Positions 5,674 to 10,412 of a stretch of DNA of 10,412 nucleotides are shown piece by piece. The stretch lies in the NCBI GenBank assembly GCA_900547435.1, contig URGO01000115.1:1-10412 (forward strand). The letters run 5' to 3'. Positions within the stretch are counted from its first letter, which is position 1, and every line of letters starts with the position of its first letter. The translations under genes and the position numbers were made by a program. The notes beneath the pieces are model-generated. The model was given only the letters and a program-made list of their open reading frames with translations, was not told the origin of the DNA and ran no database searches. This stretch comes from an uncultured Parabacteroides sp. Lineage in GTDB: Bacteria > Bacteroidota > Bacteroidia > Bacteroidales > Tannerellaceae.

Positions 5674-8136
5674 ATGGAAAAGAGCAAGACTATCAAACAG
5701 ACATTTCCTGTATTGGATATGAGTTGTGCGGCATGCGCCACGCGCGTGGATAAAACGTTGAACCAGCAGGAAGGCGTTTCTCGGGCAAGTGTGAATTATG
5801 CGTCGGCTATGGCTACGGTAGAATATGATCCTTTGATATGTTCACCGGAGTCTTTGAAGGCGGCTATCCAAGAAGCCGGCTATGATTTGGTAATAGAGAA
5901 AGGCGAAGAGGCGGATAGGGAGGTAGAAGATGCTCATACGGTAAAATACAAGAAATTAAAAATCCGTACCACATGGGCTATTCTTTTATCTCTTCCGGTA
6001 GCCATTATCGGGATGTTTTTTATGGATATGCCTTATGCGAATTATGTGATGTGGCTACTTTCTACGCCGGTTGTTTTCGGGTTGGGTAAGGACTTCTTTC
6101 TTAATGCCTGGAAGCAACTGAAGCATAAATCGGCCAATATGGATACTTTGGTGGCTAATAGTACGGGAATAGCTTATTTGTTCAGTCTTTTTAATCTTTT
6201 CTACCCTGATTTCTGGTTGAGCCGGGGCGTAGAGCCGCATGTTTATTTTGAGGCTTCAAGTGTGATTGTCGCCTTTATCCTTTTAGGTCGGTTATTGGAG
6301 GAGCGGGCTAAAGGAAATACCTCTACGGCTATCCGGAAACTGATAGGACTGCAACCCAAAACAGTTACAATAGTTCGGGAGGATGGTCAATTGCAGGAAA
6401 TTCCCATCGGTGAGATTCGGATGGATGATGTTGTATTGGTGAAGCCGGGAGAGAAGATTGCCGTAGACGGAACGGTTACGGATGGGAGTTCTTTCGTAGA
6501 TGAGAGTATGTTGAGTGGAGAATCTCTTCCGGTAGAAAAGCGGGTAGGGGCTCATGTGTTTGCCGGGACTATCAATCAGAAGGGTAGTTTTCGTTTCCGG
6601 GCGGAAAAAGTCGGCAAAGATACGCTCCTGGCGCATATAATCCGAATGGTACAGGATGCACAAGGAAGTAAAGCTCCGGTGCAGAAATTGGTGGATAAGA
6701 TAGCAGCCGTGTTCGTCCCCGCCATTATGAGCATTGCCTTGTTGGCGTTTCTTGTCTGGATATTCCTTGACCCGACAGACGGATTTACCCGTGGATTGTT
6801 ATCGGCTGTTACGGTATTGATTATCGCTTGTCCTTGTGCATTGGGACTGGCTACACCTACGGCTATCATGGTAGGCATCGGAAAAGGAGCGGAGCTGGGT
6901 ATTCTGATAAAAGATGCCGAGAGTCTTGAAATAGCCCGGAAAGTAGACACGATAGTCTTGGATAAAACCGGAACTATTACGGAAGGGAAACCCAAGGTTA
7001 CGGATTTGATAGGACCGGTAGATTCTTCATTGACCAATATATTCTGTAGCTTGGAAAAGCTGTCCGAGCATCCCTTGGCGGAAGCAGTGGTCAATTATTT
7101 CCCCAATGGAAGCGTTCTCATTGAACAATTTGAGAGTATCACGGGGCGGGGTGTTCAAGGTCGGGTCGGAGGCAAACTGTATATGGCCGGTAATCGTTCT
7201 CTTTTGGAAGAGAAGCGGGTGAGGATAGATGAAGGTTTATCGAAAGAAGCCAATCGGCTGACTTCGGATGCCAAAACGGTTATATGGTTTGCCGATGAAA
7301 AACAGGCCTTGTGCCTTGTCGCGATAGCCGACCGGATAAAAGAGACCTCTGAAGTGGCAATTCGTGAATTGCAACAGATGGGTATAGAGGTTTATATGCT
7401 GACCGGGGATAATGAAGCGACAGCCCGGGCCATTGCCGGAAAGATGGGTATCCGGCATTTCAGAGCGGGAGTCCTTCCGCAAGATAAAGCTGCGTTTGTG
7501 CGGGAACTCCAGCGAACGGGTAAGCATGTGGCAATGGTAGGAGACGGCATCAATGATAGCGCGGCACTTGCCCAGGCGGATTTAAGCATCGCTATGGGGC
7601 AGGGGAGCGATATTGCGATGGATGTAGCCAAGATGACTATTATATCATCAGACTTGACCAAAATTGCATCGGCAATCCGGCTATCGGCATTGACTGTGCG
7701 GACTATCCGGCAAAACCTTTTCTGGGCATTTATCTACAATACGATTGGTGTGCCCATAGCGGCCGGAGTTTTGTATCCGATCAATGGTTTTTTATTGAAT
7801 CCGATGATTGCAGGGGCGGCTATGGCCATGAGCAGTGTGAGTGTCGTTATCAATAGCTTGCGCCTGAAAGGAAAGAAAATCTATACAGATATTTATAAGT
7901 CAAACAAAATAAATTCTACAACAATGAAAAAGGAGTACACGATTGAGGGCATGATGTGTAATCATTGCCGTATGCATGCCGAAAAGGCATTAAATCAACT
8001 TGAAGGCGTACAGGCAACTGTAACATTGGATCCTCCTATGGCGGTAATTGAGTTTGCCGATGGTGAAAAAACGCTTGCTGAGTTGCAAGCTGCTTTAGAT
8101 GCTGAAGGGTTCACGATAAAACCTAAAAACTTGTAA
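5674..8136 (+). CDS. copA: Cu+-exporting P-type ATPase (PIB-1) with an extra C-terminal HMA domain
   Basis: This inner-membrane pump of 820 residues exports Cu+ using ATP. In order: an N-terminal HMA domain with C18 and C21 (MSCAAC); membrane helices from about 88; the actuator loop with SGES; the transport motif C386-P387-C388; phosphorylation site D430 in DKTGT; H466-P467 in the nucleotide domain; and G623-D628 (GDGIND) in the hinge. Helix 7 has YN followed by VP, and helix 8 has MAMSS, the signature of the Cu+ subgroup. The pump proper ends near residue 735 (NSLRLKGKK). It then runs through about 15 polar residues into a second complete HMA domain (751-820) with C762 and C765. That domain begins at an in-frame ATG after an A-rich stretch resembling an intergenic leader, so it may be a fused chaperone gene. 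The partner regulator lies just upstream. Confidence 0.94.
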   Translation: MEKSKTIKQTFPVLDMSCAACATRVDKTLNQQEGVSRASVNYASAMATVEYDPLICSPESLKAAIQEAGYDLVIEKGEEADREVEDAHTVKYKKLKIRTTWAILLSLPVAIIGMFFMDMPYANYVMWLLSTPVVFGLGKDFFLNAWKQLKHKSANMDTLVANSTGIAYLFSLFNLFYPDFWLSRGVEPHVYFEASSVIVAFILLGRLLEERAKGNTSTAIRKLIGLQPKTVTIVREDGQLQEIPIGEIRMDDVVLVKPGEKIAVDGTVTDGSSFVDESMLSGESLPVEKRVGAHVFAGTINQKGSFRFRAEKVGKDTLLAHIIRMVQDAQGSKAPVQKLVDKIAAVFVPAIMSIALLAFLVWIFLDPTDGFTRGLLSAVTVLIIACPCALGLATPTAIMVGIGKGAELGILIKDAESLEIARKVDTIVLDKTGTITEGKPKVTDLIGPVDSSLTNIFCSLEKLSEHPLAEAVVNYFPNGSVLIEQFESITGRGVQGRVGGKLYMAGNRSLLEEKRVRIDEGLSKEANRLTSDAKTVIWFADEKQALCLVAIADRIKETSEVAIRELQQMGIEVYMLTGDNEATARAIAGKMGIRHFRAGVLPQDKAAFVRELQRTGKHVAMVGDGINDSAALAQADLSIAMGQGSDIAMDVAKMTIISSDLTKIASAIRLSALTVRTIRQNLFWAFIYNTIGVPIAAGVLYPINGFLLNPMIAGAAMAMSSVSVVINSLRLKGKKIYTDIYKSNKINSTTMKKEYTIEGMMCNHCRMHAEKALNQLEGVQATVTLDPPMAVIEFADGEKTLAELQAALDAEGFTIKPKNL
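7924..8136 (+). CDS. Copper-chaperone-like HMA domain, in frame with copA; possible internal start
   Basis: Codons 751-820 of the ATPase frame encode a self-contained 70-residue HMA domain starting MKKEYTIEGMMCNHC, with metal ligands C762 and C765 and a normal C-terminus (LDAEGFTIKPKNL). The size matches free CopZ/Atx1-type chaperones, which deliver Cu+ to CopA. The preceding 48 bases, AT-rich and translating to a polar linker (KSNKINSTT), look like the leaders of neighbouring genes, and two TAT codons there (7882, 7894) are one base from a stop. The domain may therefore be made only as a fusion, only as a separate protein after an error-generated stop loss, or as both through internal initiation at 7924. 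I list it as an alternative product within copA, not as a proven gene. Confidence 0.45.
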   Translation: MKKEYTIEGMMCNHCRMHAEKALNQLEGVQATVTLDPPMAVIEFADGEKTLAELQAALDAEGFTIKPKNL

Positions 8137-8155
8137 GTCTTTGGGTTTGTAGGTT

Positions 8156-8225
8156 ATGGGTTTATGAGTTTGCGAGTTGCATTTTTGAATTTAAAACTTA
8201 AAAACTTATAAACTCATAAACTTAT
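8156..8225. terminator. Long AT-rich stem-loop after copA
   Basis: A perfect 12-bp stem pairs GTTTATGAGTTT (8160-8171) with AAACTCATAAAC (8210-8221). It extends outward by two G-U and two A-U pairs, and inward, with mismatches, through GAGTT (8174-8178) and AACTT (8203-8207). The arms are themselves built of short repeats (GAGTTT; AAACTTAT and AAACTCAT). It separates copA from the lipoprotein promoter and probably ends copA transcription. There is no clear G+C-rich stem or long T-run, so an alternative reading is a dispersed intergenic palindromic repeat. Confidence 0.5.
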
Positions 8226-8239
8226 TTCAATTATACCTT

Positions 8240-8247
8240 TATCTTTG
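8240..8247 (+). promoter_or_regulatory. Bacteroidetes-type -7 element (TAnnTTTG) for the lipoprotein gene
   Basis: TATCTTTG matches TAnnTTTG and lies 25 bp before the lipoprotein start, just after the copA stem-loop. No clear -33 TTTG is visible. Confidence 0.5.
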
Positions 8248-8272
8248 TCCGCAGGTAATCATTTTAAATAGG

Positions 8273-9064
8273 ATGAATATGAATGCACAGAGTTTATACA
8301 AGTTGTTGGTGGTGGGGTGTTGCTGCTATTGCCTGATGGCATGTGGGGAAGATAACGGCCCGCTTTCTTTAATTAATACAGAGGGTAATGAGACGTTGAT
8401 TGACATAACCGGCAATACCTTGCAACTTTCGCCTTTTAGTAAAGGAGAATCTTTTTATATTGACGGAGGGGATGGAGCCTACACGATAGATAATAATAAT
8501 GATGAAGTAGTTACTTTTTCTTATGATGGACGTATACTCACACTTTGTCCTGTGGCACAAGGAAGCGCTGTCATTACAATACAAGACCATGATAATCATA
8601 TCTACCAATTGCAGGTAGAGGTGGCTTATCCGAAGCAAACATTCGAGGTAACAGCCGTGGATGCCAAAGCAATCGGAGATGATTTGACGCAGATGGAAAC
8701 AGAACTGCTCCAAGAGCAGATTCAATCAGATATCTATGTGGGCGTCGGTGGCAAGTTTGCCTTTACCTATATGGTGCCGGATAGTACGGAGGGCGAAGTC
8801 GAGATGATACCTGTCGGTAGTCGGCTTTCGCGCAAAGGGGTATTCCAAAGCGGAGTCAAATATGCTGAAGATGGAACACCTTATGAGGCTATGACTATCC
8901 ATCTGACATCGGGCGAAGAGGTGATTTACTCCTGGTATCAGGTTCCTTCTGATTCCTCTTATGTGTTGACGCAAGACGTTACCGAATACTATCGTCTGGA
9001 GTATTCCAAAGTACAAGAAGCGTATGCGGTTTCTATTCTTTTTCCTTTGAACTCCATTCGGTAA
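8273..9064 (+). CDS. Lipoprotein of unknown function with an Ig-like domain
   Basis: This protein has 263 residues. A signal peptide with the run GCCCYCLMAC ends in a lipobox (LMAC), predicting cleavage before C24 and lipid anchoring. Glu and Asp at +2 and +3 (CGEDNG) resemble the acidic export signal of surface-exposed Bacteroidetes lipoproteins. Residues about 40-118 look like a bacterial Ig-like strand domain: GGDGAYTI, then DGRILTL and QGSAVITIQD, ending QLQVEV. The rest (about 122-263) is a mixed, soluble domain that I do not recognise. ATG 8279 is an alternative start two codons in. The gene has its own -7 element and follows a stem-loop, so linkage to the copper genes is positional only. 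Its last 32 bp overlap the end of the convergent glycosyltransferase gene. The lipoprotein call is solid; the function is unknown. Confidence 0.85.
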   Translation: MNMNAQSLYKLLVVGCCCYCLMACGEDNGPLSLINTEGNETLIDITGNTLQLSPFSKGESFYIDGGDGAYTIDNNNDEVVTFSYDGRILTLCPVAQGSAVITIQDHDNHIYQLQVEVAYPKQTFEVTAVDAKAIGDDLTQMETELLQEQIQSDIYVGVGGKFAFTYMVPDSTEGEVEMIPVGSRLSRKGVFQSGVKYAEDGTPYEAMTIHLTSGEEVIYSWYQVPSDSSYVLTQDVTEYYRLEYSKVQEAYAVSILFPLNSIR

Positions 9065-9782
9065 TGTGTGTGCAATGGTTAATGTAATAAAGTTCTTCAG
9101 GGGAAAGGGCCGATGAATTGTTATACCAAGGGAGGTGTTCTGCCTGGTAAGGGTATGCTGTGCGGTAAGCCTCCACGAATCGGCTTCGGCTCAATCCTAC
9201 CCTTGGACGGTAAAGGGCGAAAGTCGTATCAATAGGTGCTCTATACAATCCGTTTCCGACAGGTCGGGTATAATATTTACTTTCCAATTGAATGACTTTT
9301 TCTTTTTGAGCGTAGTAGTCGGGGATATTGTCTATCCGTAAAGAAAAACCAATTTTCCGGGCGAATGGGTGTTTCTTTAATTCCGCCAGAAAATAATCAA
9401 CAAAATCAGCAGGACATTCATCTACCGGAACCACATCTGAATCCGTGTATATATAATAGTCTTGGCAAAAACGTTTTCGGAAAGGCGATTTCCATAACGC
9501 TTTGAATCCTAAATTCTGCGGAAGAGATAATACCGTAAAAGGACAAGATTGGTAATACTCTAATAAAGGCGGATAGGTTGAAGCATTGTCAAGGATATAG
9601 ATATTCGTATATCCACGTGAAGTTAAAGCTTCTGTAAGACGCAGTAGTGTGCTTAACCTGTTGAAATTATTGATGATGATAGGAATATCTTTTCCTTCCT
9701 TGATTTTGGAAGGGGATAGTTTTTCCCGAAGGAAATAGTAGCAGGAAACTATGCGGGAGGTTATTCGCTTGGCAATTTTCAT
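9033..9782 (-). CDS. Small glycosyltransferase, family 2-like (GT-A fold)
   Basis: This 249-residue protein has the layout of a GT-A nucleotide-sugar transferase. A short basic N-terminal segment precedes IPIIINNFNRL, then a Rossmann-like stretch with YILDNAST, and the divalent-metal DxD motif at D114-S115-D116 in IYTDSDVVP. The C-terminal part has conserved-looking PIDTTFALYRP and PWYNNSSALSPEELYYI. Such proteins in Bacteroidales occur in capsule, lipopolysaccharide or glycoprotein gene clusters; donor and acceptor cannot be told from sequence. No membrane helix is evident, so it is probably cytoplasmic and may associate with the membrane. It starts 20 bp after the stop of the DUF5672-like gene, so the two are likely one operon. 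Its 3' end overlaps the convergent lipoprotein gene by 32 bp, with no terminator visible between them. Confidence 0.85.
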   Translation of the reverse strand: MKIAKRITSRIVSCYYFLREKLSPSKIKEGKDIPIIINNFNRLSTLLRLTEALTSRGYTNIYILDNASTYPPLLEYYQSCPFTVLSLPQNLGFKALWKSPFRKRFCQDYYIYTDSDVVPVDECPADFVDYFLAELKKHPFARKIGFSLRIDNIPDYYAQKEKVIQLESKYYTRPVGNGLYRAPIDTTFALYRPRVGLSRSRFVEAYRTAYPYQAEHLPWYNNSSALSPEELYYINHCTHITEWSSKEKE

Positions 9783-9802
9783 AAAATAACTGTTTAATGG
9801 AT

Positions 9803-10060
9803 TTATTGAAATGGAATGAATTTAGACCAGAACCGTTTCATCTTACGCTTATACCATGCATGGCAACCGAATGGCAACTGTTTTTCATTCAGCTGGTAGC
9901 AATAGCCTGGATATTTGTCGAAAGAGAATTTGAGGGCTTCCGTTGGTGTGGGATAGGTAAATCCTTTTGCTTCGGTAGCCCAGAAAACATCTTCGTTATA
10001 AAGATGGTGTCTTTTTTGCGTTAAATAAAGCAAACAAACGTTCGTAAAATTAAAAATCGA
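9803..10060 (-). pseudogene. C-terminal fragment of a DUF5672-like protein, cut at the right junction
   Basis: The minus-strand frame from 10060 down to the stop at 9803-9805 encodes HHLYNEDVFWATEA, TPTEALKFSFDKYP and KQLPFGCHAWYK. This pattern, NEDVFW followed by EALKFSFE-like and LPFGCHAW, is the C-terminal end of DUF5672 proteins, glycosyltransferase-like enzymes of about 250-300 residues frequently found beside glycan genes in Bacteroidales. Only about 75-85 residues are present; upstream, the frame meets a stop at 10061-10063 and the sequence becomes the AT-rich leader of mraZ. The TTG at 10031-10033 is not a credible start, since it falls mid-domain. The gene is therefore truncated at the contig join rather than naturally decayed. 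It precedes the glycosyltransferase gene by 20 bp. The family call is from motif memory. Confidence 0.7.
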
Positions 10061-10095
10061 TCAAAAAAGTTTTGAATTTTGAGAATTATTTGGAG
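10040..10095. other. Right chimeric junction: Bacteroidales glycan gene to Firmicutes mraZ leader
   Basis: Coding similarity on the minus strand fades upstream of the DUF5672-like segment, within about 10040-10060. By 10091 the plus strand is already the mraZ regulatory region. The genes on the two sides belong to different phyla by promoter type and family, so the join lies in this AT-rich stretch. Its exact base cannot be fixed without the two parent genomes. Confidence 0.65.
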
Positions 10096-10125
10096 AAAAG
10101 TGGTTGACAGTGGTCAAAAGTGGTG
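10091..10125 (+). promoter_or_regulatory. mraZ box: four TGGnn direct repeats at 10-bp period
   Basis: TGG recurs at 10091, 10101, 10111 and 10121, each followed by two variable bases and a 5-nt spacer (AAAAG, GACAG, AAAAG). MraZ is known to bind TGGnn-type repeats with 5-nt spacers upstream of its own gene. The last three copies read GTGG; the first is preceded by T and may be weaker. The repeats overlap the -35 region and spacer of the promoter, which fits autorepression. Confidence 0.85.
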
Positions 10126-10132
10126 ATATAAT
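10104..10132 (+). promoter_or_regulatory. Consensus sigma-70/sigma-A promoter of mraZ
   Basis: TTGACA (10104-10109) and TATAAT (10127-10132) are both exact consensus hexamers with an ideal 17-bp spacer. The mraZ-box repeats lie across the -35 element and spacer. This housekeeping promoter type differs from the TAnnTTTG elements in the rest of the window and marks this end as Firmicutes-like. Confidence 0.88.
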
Positions 10133-10161
10133 GAGCACATCACAAGGCAAGGAAGGCGGGC

Positions 10162-10412
10162 ATGTATTCTTTCAACGGAAGGTTCAACAATCGGTTGGAC
10201 GACAAAAACAGAATACGGATCCCTGCGAAGTTCAAAGCGGAACTTGGCGCGGATTACAAGCTCGCATTCGGGCCGGGCGAAAGCATTTATGTGATGCCGC
10301 AGCGCGAGTATCAAAAGATATTGGACGGATTCGGGGAAGCGTCGTTTTTCGACGAAGAAGCGCAGAACGCCATCGCGATGTTTACCGGAATGGTATACGA
10401 TGTTTCGGAAGA
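10162..10412 (+). CDS. mraZ: MraZ transcriptional regulator, N-terminal 83 codons (3' end outside window)
   Basis: The frame from ATG 10162 runs off the right edge. Its N-terminus, YSFNGRFNNRLDDKNRIRIP, followed by AKFKAELG, matches the first SpoVT/AbrB-like half of MraZ (the family form is roughly DxKGRxxIPAKFR). A second half with a similar motif is expected beyond the window; full MraZ is about 140-150 residues. MraZ forms a ring oligomer, binds the repeats upstream of its own gene, and controls the division and cell-wall (dcw) cluster it opens, usually with mraW/rsmH next. A strong AAGGAAGG ribosome site sits 5 bp before the start. The typical GEY near the N-terminus is replaced by NGR, so the protein is a divergent member, perhaps from an uncultured Clostridia-like lineage. 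It does not belong to the Bacteroidales block. Confidence 0.9.
   Translation, partial: MYSFNGRFNNRLDDKNRIRIPAKFKAELGADYKLAFGPGESIYVMPQREYQKILDGFGEASFFDEEAQNAIAMFTGMVYDVSE

Noticed and set aside
6576..7094. Minus-strand open frame (172 codons) opposite copA
   Set aside because: It is antisense to the CPC, DKTGT and HP motifs of the ATPase and shows no protein-like features of its own.
8151..8225. CRISPR-like or IS-end repeats in the AT-rich region after copA
   Set aside because: The short units form one hairpin, with no regular spacers, transposase or target duplications.
9803..10033. Complete 76-residue gene starting at TTG 10031-10033
   Set aside because: The start falls within a DUF5672-like domain, there is no ribosome site, and the family is far longer; it is a truncated end.

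Overview
The window looks like a Bacteroidales block (Bacteroides/Parabacteroides-like) of about 9.7 kb, with short Firmicutes-like sequence at each end. The middle is called Bacteroidales on four grounds: the end of a V-type ATPase operon of the kind common there; four TAnnTTTG -7 promoter elements close to start codons; A-rich leaders without Shine-Dalgarno sites; and characteristic families (an S9 DPP-IV-like peptidase, a DUF5672-like protein, a lipid-anchored Ig-like protein, an HMA-AraC regulator). The ends are called Firmicutes because the left carries the winged-helix domain of a Class II BirA repressor, and the right carries mraZ behind an exact TTGACA-N17-TATAAT promoter with mraZ-box repeats. 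The most economical reading is a chimeric (misassembled or metagenomic) contig with joins near 288-311 and 10040-10095. Real gene fusion or transfer is much less likely.

Layout. 1-132: C-terminal end of an unidentified gene. 159-about 305: start of birA, running in frame into the V-ATPase subunit I gene, which lacks its own N-terminus (to 1724). 1816-2268: V-ATPase membrane rotor subunit K, with Na+-type ion-site residues, then a long hairpin. 2452-4887: exported S9 peptidase and a strong terminator. 5026-8136: copper-handling pair, an AraC regulator with an N-terminal metal-binding HMA domain, then a Cu+ P-type ATPase with an extra C-terminal HMA domain that looks like a fused copZ-type chaperone. 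8273-9064: lipoprotein of unknown role. On the minus strand, 9033-9782 is a small glycosyltransferase, and upstream of it is the C-terminal end of a DUF5672-like protein cut by the right-hand join. 10162-10412: 5' part of mraZ.

How the genes work together. Subunits I and K form the membrane ion path of the V-type ATPase. The HMA-AraC protein is a plausible one-component copper sensor for the adjacent exporter; an 18-bp direct repeat with 21-bp spacing upstream of its own promoter is a candidate binding site. The minus-strand genes resemble a surface-glycan gene pair. No phage, IS, CRISPR or RNA gene was seen.
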